64,000 bases of DNA from Halostella pelagica (GTDB lineage Archaea; Halobacteriota; Halobacteria; Halobacteriales; Natronoarchaeaceae): contig CP040678.1 in assembly GCA_005954745.1 (NCBI GenBank), positions 3,139,199 through 3,203,198 of the forward strand. Direction: 5' to 3'. Every line of letters starts with the position of its first letter. Within the stretch, counting starts at the first letter, position 1. A program made the translations under genes and the position numbers. The notes beneath the pieces were generated by a model. That model did not search any database and was not told the DNA's origin. It saw only the letters and a list, made by a program, of their open reading frames with translations. Positions 8,699 to 16,668 of the stretch are shown piece by piece.

Positions 8699-9457
8699 TC
8701 ACTCCGCGTCGGACCGCCAGGTTTCGGGCACTTCGATGACGTACCGACCGTCTTCCTTTAGGGAGATGATGTACTCGTCGCGGTCGTACAGTTCCATCAG
8801 GTTGAGTTCGTAGTGACCGGGGCTGACGATTTTGATGCTCTCGAACTGATTGTTGAGTTCCTCGCGGAGTTCGGAGAGGTCCGGCTGATCGCCGTCCGGC
8901 ACTTCCGCGACCTGCGCGTCCTCGCCAGCTGCAGGGGAGTCATCCGCCGAGTCCGGCGGATCGTCCGGAAGCTCGTCGCGCGTCACGACATCGGTTCGCG
9001 CGTTCGACTGGGCGGAATCCTCCTGAGACGGCGTCGAACGAGGGTTCGCTGAACGACGCTCTGCATCGTTCCGACCGTCGCCTCTCCCGCCGTCTGACCC
9101 CGACGTAGCGGACGCGTCCGCGCTCGCTTCCGACGAGTCGGTTCCGACCCACTCCTGCACCGTTTCGCGTGCGCGACCGACTCGACCGGTCGCACCAGAG
9201 TCCCGGTCGTCACTCGCCTCGGTTGTGTCCCCCGTCGCTGCGGATCCAGCCTTCGCGGTCGTGGCCCCGCTACTCCGGCCGGTATCATCCGCATCGGTCT
9301 GGGTTCGCTCGTCGGCGTCACCGGTAGCCTCACCCGCAGGCCGCGAACCGCCGGGGTCGAACTGGAACTTGTTTCCGCCGCAGTCCGGACAGCCGGACAG
9401 CATCTCCTTGGAGCCGTCGGCGAACGTCCGGCCGCAGTTCGTACACTGGTGGGGCAT
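8699..9457 (-). CDS. arvC: OapC/ArvC family zinc-ribbon protein
   Basis: A 252-residue protein. The N-terminal zinc ribbon has Cys 5, 8, 23 and 26 (CTNCGRTF...GCPDCGGNKF). Then comes about 150 residues of acidic, Ser/Thr/Asp-rich disordered linker, and a conserved C-terminal domain of about 70 residues (LREELNNQFESIKIVSPGH ... YIISLKEDGRYVIEVPETW). This architecture is the origin-associated protein OapC, renamed ArvC because its operon partner GTPase drives extracellular vesicle formation. Its ATG overlaps the stop of arvB by one base. It is the last gene of the arvA-arvB-arvC operon. Confidence 0.9.
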   Translation of the reverse strand: MPHQCTNCGRTFADGSKEMLSGCPDCGGNKFQFDPGGSRPAGEATGDADERTQTDADDTGRSSGATTAKAGSAATGDTTEASDDRDSGATGRVGRARETVQEWVGTDSSEASADASATSGSDGGRGDGRNDAERRSANPRSTPSQEDSAQSNARTDVVTRDELPDDPPDSADDSPAAGEDAQVAEVPDGDQPDLSELREELNNQFESIKIVSPGHYELNLMELYDRDEYIISLKEDGRYVIEVPETWRSDAE

Positions 9458-9843
9458 TATCGGCGAGAGACGAGCGCGCTGATGAGCGTCTCGTCCTTGT
9501 GGAGCGTCTCGATCTGATTCGCCGGGCCGATGACGGTCAGTTTGTTCGCTGACTCCTTGCCCATCAGTCGGTCGAGGAAGCTCGAATCGTTCGTCTTCGC
9601 GCGCGGGTACGTCTCTATTTCGATCCCGTTGAACCCGTCCGGACTGATCTCGGTCATCGTCACCTCGATCAGTCGACTTTCCTCGTCGGGAGAGAGTCCT
9701 TCCTCCAGAATGACGATGTTACCCTCGTGAACGCCATCCAGGATCATCCGGATCTTCTCCATGCTCGTCATGCCGGACATCCGCTCGCCGCTGATGAGGT
9801 CTATCTGAACGCCGTCGTCGTCCGGGTCTTTTGTTTCTGGCAT
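9457..9843 (-). CDS. arvB: OapB/ArvB family protein (DUF2073)
   Basis: A 128-residue protein, start ATG 9843 (MPETKDPDDDGVQIDLISGERM); the longer frame runs back into the GTPase gene in a different frame and is not coding. Characteristic DUF2073 segments are SMEKIRMILDGVHEGNIVILEEGL and FLDRLMGKESANKLTVIGPANQI. It sits between the Era-like GTPase (4 bp gap) and arvC (1 bp overlap), the fixed order of the vesiculation operon next to the haloarchaeal origin. The biochemical role is unknown; it is presumed to work with the GTPase. Confidence 0.9.
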   Translation of the reverse strand: MPETKDPDDDGVQIDLISGERMSGMTSMEKIRMILDGVHEGNIVILEEGLSPDEESRLIEVTMTEISPDGFNGIEIETYPRAKTNDSSFLDRLMGKESANKLTVIGPANQIETLHKDETLISALVSRR

Positions 9844-9847
9844 AGTG

Positions 9848-10489
9848 TTACCCGAAGTACTCCGCGATCTTGTCGTAGACCTCGTCCATGTTGTCGCCCT
9901 CCAGCGCCGAGAGGGGAACCGTCTCGTGCTGGGGGAACGCGTTGCGGATGCGTTGCTGAGTCGAGTCGTCCAGGTCGATCTTGTTCGCGAAGATGAGCAC
10001 CGGCAGGTCACGGCTCTCGATGATGCCGATGAGCATCGTGTTCACCTGCGTGAACGGGTCCTCCGTCGAATCGAGGACGTAGATGACGCCGTCTACGTCC
10101 TCGCGGAGCCAGTGCATCGCCTCCGCGACGCCTTCGGTGGCCTCGCGGGACCGCCGAACGGCGTCCTCTTTCTCCATGTCGAACTCGGTGAACTCCTCGT
10201 AGTCGACTTTCGTCGTCACGCCCGGCGTGTCGACGATGTCGATAGTCACCGATTTCCCGTTGCGCTTGATTTCGACGTCTTCCTTCCGTCGCGCGCGTCG
10301 TGTTTCGTGTGGAATGTGGCTTTCCGGGCCGACTGCGTCGCCCGTCCAGTCCCGCGCGATGCGGTTGGCGAGGGTAGTCTTCCCGGCGTTCGGCGGTCCG
10401 TAAATTCCGATACGTTTCTGTTCGTCGTCCGCAAACAGACGATCTCTCGCCCGTGAGATGCTTGCTTTGAGTCCGTTTATCAGTCCCAT
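9848..10489 (-). CDS. arvA: Era-like small GTPase OapA/ArvA (archaeal vesiculation GTPase)
   Basis: A 213-residue GTPase from ATG 10489 (MGLINGLKASISRARDRLF); the longer frame adds 11 residues upstream. All G motifs are visible: G1 GPPNAGKTT (31-39), G3 DTPG (87-90), G4 NKID (169-172) and G5 PLSALEG (about 198). The first 20 residues form an amphipathic, arginine-containing helix suited to membrane contact. In Haloferax this GTPase (OapA, now ArvA) is required for extracellular vesicle production. First gene of the operon and directly beside the origin; a TATA-like CTTAAG lies at 10539-10545. Confidence 0.93.
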   Translation of the reverse strand: MGLINGLKASISRARDRLFADDEQKRIGIYGPPNAGKTTLANRIARDWTGDAVGPESHIPHETRRARRKEDVEIKRNGKSVTIDIVDTPGVTTKVDYEEFTEFDMEKEDAVRRSREATEGVAEAMHWLREDVDGVIYVLDSTEDPFTQVNTMLIGIIESRDLPVLIFANKIDLDDSTQQRIRNAFPQHETVPLSALEGDNMDEVYDKIAEYFG

Positions 10490-10734
10490 CCTGACCTCAC
10501 GCACCCGTAGGTGCTTGTCCACCTAGCAACACCGGACTCACTTAAGCCTATGTCAGACATGTATCCGCTTGGATAGGGGTGTTTTTCGTGTCCAATCGCC
10601 ACGCAGTCATGCGGTTCTAGTACAATATCTCGGCTAATTGTCAACGGTTCATCTGATCGTTCTGTCACGTATCGGTCCTATCAGTCGGACAACGCGGCGG
10701 GAGGGTCGCGGCGGTAGGGAGAACTGTGGTTCGA

Positions 10735-10758
10735 CTTCCACCTGAAACGGAGGGGTGG
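10735..10758 (+). repeat. Origin recognition box (ORB-b)
   Basis: Contains TTCCACCTGAAACGGAGGGG followed by TGG. A strong match to the other ORBs in this window; plus orientation, leftmost box of the origin core. Confidence 0.88.
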
Positions 10759-10873
10759 AGAGTGAGACTGAATCAGAATCCCCGTCGCTGTCAGGTGGTT
10801 TTACCGGTTATTAACTAGGGCACCGGTCAGACGTGAGGTAGTCTATAGAGTGAGAGGGGATGTCAATGCCCCG

Positions 10874-10897
10874 GTTGGACCCGAAACGGTAGGGGGT
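10874..10897 (+). repeat. Degenerate origin recognition box (ORB-c)
   Basis: Contains TTGGACCCGAAACGGTAGGG. The core GAAACG and a G-run are kept, but the TTCCAC half is altered. It lies head-to-head with ORB-d, separated by a short G/C palindrome. Confidence 0.6.
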
Positions 10898-10904
10898 ACC
10901 TCCC

Positions 10905-10928
10905 CCACCCCTTCGTTTCGGGTGGAAC
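10905..10928 (-). repeat. Origin recognition box (ORB-d), reverse orientation
   Basis: On the minus strand it contains TTCCACCCGAAACGAAGGGG, then TGG and a longer G-run. It is the left boundary box of the AT-rich zone, inverted relative to ORB-e on the other side. Confidence 0.88.
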
Positions 10929-10970
10929 GGAGAAAGGCCGGGGTGGGGGGGGAGAATCCCCTGTCTAGTA

Positions 10971-11045
10971 GCGCTGTTTTTATTACACTACAACAATAAC
11001 AGTATCCGTAATGGGTAAATAGCGTTTTATTGACGGTGTTATGGA
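10971..11045. other. Candidate DNA unwinding element
   Basis: AT-rich stretch (for example TTTTTATTACACTACAACAA and AATAGCGTTTTATTG) in otherwise GC-rich DNA. It lies between the inverted ORB-d and ORB-e, the expected place for the duplex-unwinding element of a haloarchaeal origin. Inferred from composition and position. Confidence 0.75.
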
Positions 11046-11156
11046 TGAAAGGATCCATCACAAACCGTTACCAATTCGGTCGGCGGTCCGGCCCGCCACG
11101 GGGAACAACCGAATCGACTCCGGTTGAGTGACTCCCCGGGGATGGTCTGTTAGTTA

Positions 11157-11180
11157 GTTCCACTTGAAACGAAGGGGTGG
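11157..11180 (+). repeat. Origin recognition box (ORB-e) with G-string
   Basis: Contains TTCCACTTGAAACGAAGGGG, then TGG and a further GGGG run. It is the best consensus copy, on the right of the AT-rich zone. Confidence 0.9.
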
Positions 11181-11650
11181 GGGGTGTGATTCGGGCGTCT
11201 CGATCTCCGTTCTCTTGCCCGGTTTTATCGTCCCGAAACTAGTATCCTGAAAGTCGGGTGTCGGTAACGGTTCGTTTCGATCGTAGGCCGACGTTTCCCG
11301 TCGACGGTACGGATACTTCAGTTCGGCTAAACGTCATCCGGCCACTGCTGGATTACCTTCTCGTGATCGTCGCTACAGCCAAATACGGCGCTTCTTCTTC
11401 TTCCTTCCACTCAGACAGGTCTATTGGCCGTCACTCGTTTGGCTCACTGAAAACCCGAAAACGTGCTTTATAAGCTCTCTACCGGCATGATCGAGTCACC
11501 TGTTTCGGGTTCGTCAACGAGAGGGAAGATTTTAAGACCCTGGTCTACCTTCCCTTCGTTTGCATCAACTGGACGGACCGTGGGTACATTTGGACGGTGG
11601 ATCCGGCATCTGAGGCTATCACGTCGGATTCGTTCTCTCTCCGCGGGGCG

Positions 11651-11674
11651 GTCTCCAGATGAAACGAAGGGGTG
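11651..11674 (+). repeat. Origin recognition box (ORB-f) at the orc1 promoter
   Basis: Contains CTCCAGATGAAACGAAGGGG, then TG. It ends 15 bp before the orc1 ATG, so it covers the expected transcription start of orc1. Likely an autoregulatory Orc1 site as well as an origin box. Confidence 0.82.
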
Positions 11675-11688
11675 ACTGAACTACACAG

Positions 11689-13182
11689 ATGTCCAACGAG
11701 GAACCGGGACCGAGCGATTCGGCGAGCGTCGATATAGACTCGTCGCAGGACTTCGACGTCGACCTAGACGATGTCGTTCTAGAGGACGAGGAGGAGGAGA
11801 ACCAGGGGCTGTTCGACGACCTCCTCTCCGGGGAACCGATATTCGAGAACAAGGAGGTGTTGCGGCCGTCGTACACGCCGCACGAACTCCCGCACCGGAA
11901 AGAGCAGATAAACAAGATGGCGACGATCCTCGTCGCCGCACTCCGTGGTGAGACGCCGTCGAACATCCTCATCTACGGGAAGACCGGAACCGGAAAGACC
12001 GCCAGCGCCAAGTTCGTCAGTCAGGAACTCGAAAGTACCTCGCAGAAATACCGGGTGCCGTGCGATGTCGAGTACATCAACTGCGAAGTGACGGACACGC
12101 AGTACCGCGTACTCGCGCAGTTGGCGAACAAGTTCATCGAGGAGAACGAGCGACTCATCGACGAGTGGCTCGCGGACCTTCGCGAACTCCGCGAGTCGGC
12201 GCTCGAAGACACGTCCGCCTTCGACGACGCCGACTTCGATTCGATAGACGCCGTCGACGACCGCATCGCGGAACTAGAGGCGGACAAGGCGGAGTTCGAG
12301 ACGGTCCCGATGACCGGCTGGCCAACCGACCGCGTGTACAGCGTCTTCTTCGACGCGGTCGACTACCACGAGCGCGTAGTGGTCATCATGCTCGACGAGA
12401 TCGACAAGCTCGTCGAGAAGTCCGGCGACGATACCCTCTACAACCTCTCGCGGATGAACTCGGAGCTCGCGAACTCGCGGGTATCGATCATGGGGATCTC
12501 GAACGACCTGAAGTTCACTGACTTCCTCGACCCGCGCGTCAAGTCCAGCCTCGGCGAGGAGGAAATAGTTTTCCCGCCGTACGACGCGAACCAGCTACGG
12601 GACATTCTCCAGCACCGCTCCGACGTCGCGTTCAAGGCAGACGCGTTGACTGACGACGTGATCCCGCTCTGTGCCGCGTTCGCCGCGCAGGAACACGGCG
12701 ACGCTCGTCGCGCCCTTGACCTGCTTCGCACCGCGGGCGAACTCGCCGAACGCGACCAGTCGGAACTCGTCGACGAGGACCACGTCCGGCAGGCTCAGGA
12801 CAAGATCGAACTCGACAGAGTGGTCGAAGTAGTACGGACACTCCCGACGCAGTCGAAGATCGTCCTCTTCTCTATCATCCTTCTCGAAAAGAACGGCGTC
12901 CACAACGTCAACACCGGCGAGGTGTACAACATCTACAAGCGCCTCTGCGAGGAGATAGACGCGGACGTCCTCACTCAACGTCGCGTAACGGACCTCATCA
13001 GCGAACTGGATATGCTGGGCATCGTCAACGCGGTAGTCGTCAGCAAGGGTCGCTACGGCCGTACCAAGGAGATCAGCCTCTCGGTCCCTATCGAAGAGAC
13101 GGAAGCCGTCCTCCTATCGGACTCCCGACTAGGAGATATCGAAGATGTTCAGCCGTTCGTGCAGGCTCGGTTCGACAACTGA
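11689..13182 (+). CDS. orc1: Orc1/Cdc6 origin-binding initiator
   Basis: A 497-residue AAA+ replication initiator. After an acidic disordered N-terminus (residues 1-45) come Walker A GKTGTGKT (97-104), Walker B VVIMLDEIDK (231-240) and sensor 1 GISNDL (about 275). The C-terminal winged helix (about 400-497) is where family members contact the ORB. An acidic insertion of about 45 residues (165-205) between the AAA+ strands is long but not unusual in haloarchaea. The gene abuts an origin with matching ORBs, so it is the cognate initiator. A box overlaps its promoter, and a multi-hairpin repeat begins directly after its TGA. Confidence 0.97.
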   Translation: MSNEEPGPSDSASVDIDSSQDFDVDLDDVVLEDEEEENQGLFDDLLSGEPIFENKEVLRPSYTPHELPHRKEQINKMATILVAALRGETPSNILIYGKTGTGKTASAKFVSQELESTSQKYRVPCDVEYINCEVTDTQYRVLAQLANKFIEENERLIDEWLADLRELRESALEDTSAFDDADFDSIDAVDDRIAELEADKAEFETVPMTGWPTDRVYSVFFDAVDYHERVVVIMLDEIDKLVEKSGDDTLYNLSRMNSELANSRVSIMGISNDLKFTDFLDPRVKSSLGEEEIVFPPYDANQLRDILQHRSDVAFKADALTDDVIPLCAAFAAQEHGDARRALDLLRTAGELAERDQSELVDEDHVRQAQDKIELDRVVEVVRTLPTQSKIVLFSIILLEKNGVHNVNTGEVYNIYKRLCEEIDADVLTQRRVTDLISELDMLGIVNAVVVSKGRYGRTKEISLSVPIEETEAVLLSDSRLGDIEDVQPFVQARFDN

Positions 13183-13419
13183 AAAGCCCTTGTGCGCCAC
13201 TGGCGCGGCACACTACGCCCATTTTATGCGTTCCAACGAGCGCCGACGGCGCTCGTTCCAGGCCGCCAGTCTGCGCGAGCACCGAGAGAGCAACGATCTC
13301 CCGAGCCGTCACTCGCTCCGCTCGCGAAGACGCCGGCGGTTGCCGGCGCACGCTCGGAGTACCTGCCTTTCCCCGTCCGCTCGGGGCGCTCACGTTCGTT
13401 CGCGCGCCCGAGCGCGGCC
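13183..13419 (+). repeat. Stop-codon-abutting multi-hairpin repeat, copy 1
   Basis: Begins right after the orc1 TGA with AAAAGCCCTTG. Shared linkers: CCTTG, GCGCCC-like, GGCCGCCAGTCTGCGCGAG, GAGTACCTGCC and CCCCGTCCGCTCGGG. Hairpins between them include CGAGCGCC/GGCGCTCG (around 13237), CGCCGGC/GCCGGCG (around 13340) and GCTCGGG/CCCGAGC (13378-13414). The longest of the five copies. No credible gene within. Confidence 0.85.
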
Positions 13420-13490
13420 GGCCCGACAGCACCGTTTTGTGTCCGGAACTTCCCTCCAGGCGATGTTTCTGTGGAACATTCGCATATCTG

Positions 13491-13513
13491 AACCCCCTCG
13501 TTTCTAGTGGAGA
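13491..13513 (-). repeat. Outlying origin recognition box (ORB-g), reverse
   Basis: The minus strand contains CTCCACTAGAAACGAGGGGG. It lies downstream of orc1, 2.3 kb right of the origin core, facing back toward it. It shares the TCTCCA start with ORB-f. Between the repeat (ending 13419) and sec11 nothing else is seen. Confidence 0.75.
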
Positions 13514-13551
13514 TTCGACAGAGAAGCCCCATACGGCGTCCGAACGGGAGG

Positions 13552-14373
13552 TTACAGCTTAGCGAACTGCAGGCGAATCCAGCCTAACCACGGGATTCGA
13601 ACTTCTGCACGGCCCTCGATCCACTTCGGTTTGACGACGGTGGTTCGGCCGGCAACCTGGTCGTAGTACGGCGTATCGTCGCCTTTCGTGATGAACCCGT
13701 CGTGTGGCGCGGGGCAGTTCCGCACCTCCTCGCAGGTGTCGCCTCTGATGTGCGACTCGTTCGCATCGCTGACCCAGTACTCGCCCTTCTCGACGTAGAA
13801 GCGGGCGCGGTGGATTATCGGAATTCCCTCGTCTCCGTTCGGTTTGAAGACGATCACGTCGCCGTAACTCCCGAAACTCCGCTCGTCGGTCTCGATTCCC
13901 CGCTGGTACGTGACGACGCCGTGGACGGCACCGTCCCCCGCGAACCGGTCTTCATCGACGATGAACACGAGGTCGTTTTTCTCCATGTGGGGTTCCATGC
14001 TCCCGCTTTCTACTGCGACCAGTGGCGGCCAGATGCCGCTGACGGCGAACAGGAGCAAGCCGACCAGCGCGACGATAGCCATCGTACTCAGCAGGTCTCG
14101 GAGAGCGGCGACGCCCTCGTTGTCGCTCGTGAGGAACCAGGTGACCGGATTCTCGCTTGCCCTCTCGTCCTCGTCGTCGCCGGCAGTGTAGCCCGGAGCG
14201 GCTGACGGCTCTGCCGTTTGGTCCGCGTCGGCACGGTCACTCCCGTGAGAATCCGCTTTACTGGGCGGTGCCCGGTCCGAACCCACCGCTGTGGATCCGT
14301 CTTCCCCCGACGGATCGTCTTCTTGGGGGGTACGGTCCGGTGTGTCACCGTCTCCGGAGTCAGTCATCGTCAC
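13552..14373 (-). CDS. sec11: Type I signal peptidase (archaeal Sec11, S26B)
   Basis: A 273-residue membrane peptidase that removes Sec signal peptides on the outer face of the membrane. The N-terminal 75 residues are disordered and acidic, then comes a TM anchor (STMAIVALVGLLLFAVSGIWP, about 96-116). Next are the catalytic Ser in ESGSMEPHM (S125), the His that replaces Lys in archaeal/eukaryotic enzymes in IPIIHRA (H187), and Asp residues in DANESHIRGD and KGDD (about 231). Start ATG 14373, with ATG 14367 possible. Conserved neighbour of orc1 and polD1; convergent with orc1 and divergent from polD1. Confidence 0.95.
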   Translation of the reverse strand: MTMTDSGDGDTPDRTPQEDDPSGEDGSTAVGSDRAPPSKADSHGSDRADADQTAEPSAAPGYTAGDDEDERASENPVTWFLTSDNEGVAALRDLLSTMAIVALVGLLLFAVSGIWPPLVAVESGSMEPHMEKNDLVFIVDEDRFAGDGAVHGVVTYQRGIETDERSFGSYGDVIVFKPNGDEGIPIIHRARFYVEKGEYWVSDANESHIRGDTCEEVRNCPAPHDGFITKGDDTPYYDQVAGRTTVVKPKWIEGRAEVRIPWLGWIRLQFAKL

Positions 14374-14497
14374 CGCATACTCCCCTCCGCAAAATCAACC
14401 TTCTGTTATGGGTGGTCGACGAACCCGACGCGGGTGTCAATCGAACCGGAAGTTCCGTTCCGCTACGTTTTTGCACTCTCCCCGGGATTAGTGGTGT

Positions 14498-16141
14498 GTG
14501 CCACTGGAGGCCCCCGCTCGCATCGTCCGCGAACTCACGAGCAGGGGGTACAACGCTGACCGCGAGGCCGTGACGCTCATCGCCTCGGCCGACGACCCCG
14601 CCCGCGCGCTCGAACGCGCCGTCGACGAAGCGCCGGAGGGCGCGCTGACTCTCTCGGTCGAACACGTCCGAGACGTACTCGACGCTGACGCCGGGGGGGA
14701 TCCCGCTACGATGAGCGAATCGGCGTCGACCCGGGCCGGCGCTGTGGATGCACCGCCGGCGGAGGACACGACTGACGCGACCGACGCCGCGGCCTCCTCC
14801 GAGACGGCCGGCTCCGACCGCCCGAACCGGGACCCCTCTGCTTCGACTGCAACACCCGACGACGGACGACAGTCTCCTTCTAATAACTCTCCAGGCGAAA
14901 CGGAGGGATCGACGGGCCGTTCCGCCGACCAATCGGTTCGGTCTATCGAGATCGGAAACGACATCACCGGCAGGAGCACCGGAACGGGCGAATACGAGGA
15001 TTTCGTTACCGTGTTCCGCGACCGGTACGACCGCCTCGGAGAGAAACTCCGGACTCGCGTGAATCACCGCCCCGCCGAAGCGATTCAGTCAATGCCCGGC
15101 GGGAGCGAAGCCGCGATAGTCGGGATGATAAGCGACATTCGCTCGACTGCGAGCGGACACTGGCTAGTCGAACTCGAAGACACGACGGGCACGTTTCCGT
15201 GTCTCGTCATGAAAGACCGCGACATCGCGGGCCTGGTCGAGGAACTGCTCTGCGACGAGGTGATCGCCGTGGAGGGAACGCTAGCGGACGACGCCGGGAT
15301 CCTCTTCGTCGACTCGCTCCACTTCCCGGACGTTCCCCGTACGTACTCGCCGAACACCGCCGACCGCCACGTTCAGGCCGCCCTCATCAGCGATGTTCAC
15401 GTCGGCAGTCAGGAGTTCATGACGGAGGCCTGGCACCGCTTTACCGACTGGCTTCACACCCCGGAAGCGGAAACCATCGAGTATCTGCTGATCGCCGGCG
15501 ACATGGTCGAGGGCGTCGGCGTCTATCCGGACCAGGACGAGGAACTCGACATCGTCGACATCTACGAGCAGTACGAACGCTTCTCGGAGCATCTCAAGGA
15601 GGTGCCGGGCGACATCGAGATCGTCATGATCCCCGGCAACCACGACGCCGTCCGCCTCGCGGAACCGCAACCCGCCTTCGACGAGGAGCTCCGCGAGATC
15701 ATGAGCGCTCACGACGCCCGCATCACCGGCAACCCCTCGACGGTCACTATCGAGGGCGTCTCCGTCCTGATGTACCACGGCGTTTCGCTGGACGAGATCA
15801 TCGCGGAACTTCCCGAAGACAAGGCCAGTTACGACGAGCCACACAAGGCGATGCATCACCTCCTGAAGAAGCGCCACGTCGCGCCGCAGTACGGGGGCCA
15901 CCTCCGCGTCGCGCCCGAGGAGAAGGATTATCTGACAATCGACAGCGTCCCTGATATCTTCCACACCGGCCACGTCCACAAGCTCGGCGTCGGCAAGTAT
16001 CACAACGTGCTTTCGATAAACAGCGGCTGCTGGCAGGCCCAGACCGAGTTCCAGAAGTCGGTCAACATCGATCCGGACGCCGGGTTCGCGCCGGTCGTCG
16101 ACCTGGACACGCTGGAGCCCACGATCCGAAAGTTCCACTAA
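14498..16141 (+). CDS. polD1: DNA polymerase D small subunit DP1 (3'-5' exonuclease)
   Basis: A 547-residue subunit of the archaeal replicative polymerase D. GTG start at 14498 (reads PLEAPARIVRELTSRGYN), no ATG nearby. The N-terminal helical domain (1-60) is followed by a disordered Asp/Ser/Thr linker (60-160), an OB-fold region (about 205-285), and a calcineurin-like phosphoesterase core. That core carries SDVHVGSQ, AGDMVEG, PGNHDA, MYHGVSLDE and FHTGHVHK, all metal-binding motifs being intact, so exonuclease activity is expected. The large subunit lies at 55736. Followed at its stop codon by a multi-hairpin repeat. Confidence 0.96.
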   Translation: MPLEAPARIVRELTSRGYNADREAVTLIASADDPARALERAVDEAPEGALTLSVEHVRDVLDADAGGDPATMSESASTRAGAVDAPPAEDTTDATDAAASSETAGSDRPNRDPSASTATPDDGRQSPSNNSPGETEGSTGRSADQSVRSIEIGNDITGRSTGTGEYEDFVTVFRDRYDRLGEKLRTRVNHRPAEAIQSMPGGSEAAIVGMISDIRSTASGHWLVELEDTTGTFPCLVMKDRDIAGLVEELLCDEVIAVEGTLADDAGILFVDSLHFPDVPRTYSPNTADRHVQAALISDVHVGSQEFMTEAWHRFTDWLHTPEAETIEYLLIAGDMVEGVGVYPDQDEELDIVDIYEQYERFSEHLKEVPGDIEIVMIPGNHDAVRLAEPQPAFDEELREIMSAHDARITGNPSTVTIEGVSVLMYHGVSLDEIIAELPEDKASYDEPHKAMHHLLKKRHVAPQYGGHLRVAPEEKDYLTIDSVPDIFHTGHVHKLGVGKYHNVLSINSGCWQAQTEFQKSVNIDPDAGFAPVVDLDTLEPTIRKFH

Positions 16142-16325
16142 AAAGTCCTTGTGCACCGCTGGCGCGGCGCACTGCGCCCTTTTTCTGTCCACCAGGCCCG
16201 CCTGTTTGCGAGAGCGCCGTCGATTGGCGGCGCACGCTCCGAGCGCCTGCCCCTCCCCGTCACTCCCCCGCTCACTGGCGAGGCGACTCCGTCGCCACGC
16301 GATGCTCGCGCGGCATCGTTCGGCC
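16142..16325 (+). repeat. Stop-codon-abutting multi-hairpin repeat, copy 2
   Basis: Begins directly after the polD1 TAA with AAAAGTCCTTG. Retains CTGCGCCCTTTTTCTGTCC, CGCCTGTTTGCGAGAG and CGAGCGCCTGCCCCTCCCCG linkers. Hairpin arms: GCGCCG/CGGCGC (around 16214-16233) and CGATGC/GCATCG (around 16300-16318). The fourth hairpin region has diverged. The remaining 16326-16668 shows no gene or recognisable site. Confidence 0.8.
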
Positions 16326-16668
16326 GAGTAACTAACCGGAGGTTTATAAGAAATCCCGCGGCCAGACAGTTCGTGCCCTAACGAATCGGCGCGAGGGCGG
16401 ACGAGGCGGGTGTACGGCGATCCCTCTCGCGACAACACGTGCCGTCTGTTCGTTATTATCGCGCGGCATCCATCGCACTCTGCAAGTCCGATCTCGGATC
16501 GTCGACGTGTTCGTTGTCAACGGCCCTGACGAGACCCGCGTTGAGTCACACGGTCAGGCGCTACTCGGGCGGGAGAGAGACGTGAGTCATCGTCGCGGTC
16601 GTTCGATGATACGCTCGAGACGGACGAACGGCTAACCGAGCGTGCGGACGACAACCTCCCATCCCTTG

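Larger units (their letters stand above)
10490..11688. other. Chromosomal replication origin region (oriC1 type)
   Basis: About 1.2 kb without a credible gene, between arvA and orc1. It contains five 24-bp ORB repeats (10735, 10874, 10905 reverse, 11157, 11651), G-runs next to several of them, a GGGGGTACCTCCCCC palindrome near 10892-10906 and an AT-rich stretch around 10971-11045. Adjacent orc1 and arvABC make this the primary haloarchaeal origin; the identification rests on repeats plus synteny. It also holds the promoters of arvA and orc1. Confidence 0.92.

Noticed and set aside
13183..13419. Small ORFs within the multi-hairpin repeats (for example 13145-13507, 13192-13491)
   Set aside because: Frames shift between repeat copies and the translated segments are not conserved; conservation is in linkers and base-pairing instead.
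13590..13606. GGGATTCGAAC resembling a reversed tRNA T-loop
   Set aside because: No acceptor or anticodon arms around it; it is part of the sec11 coding sequence.
15281..16438. 385-codon minus-strand frame opposite polD1, and similar long antisense frames opposite polD2 (56111-57391, 58082-59089) and tnaA (21300-22481)
   Set aside because: No recognisable domain, typical antisense amino-acid bias; all overlap genes of certain identity.
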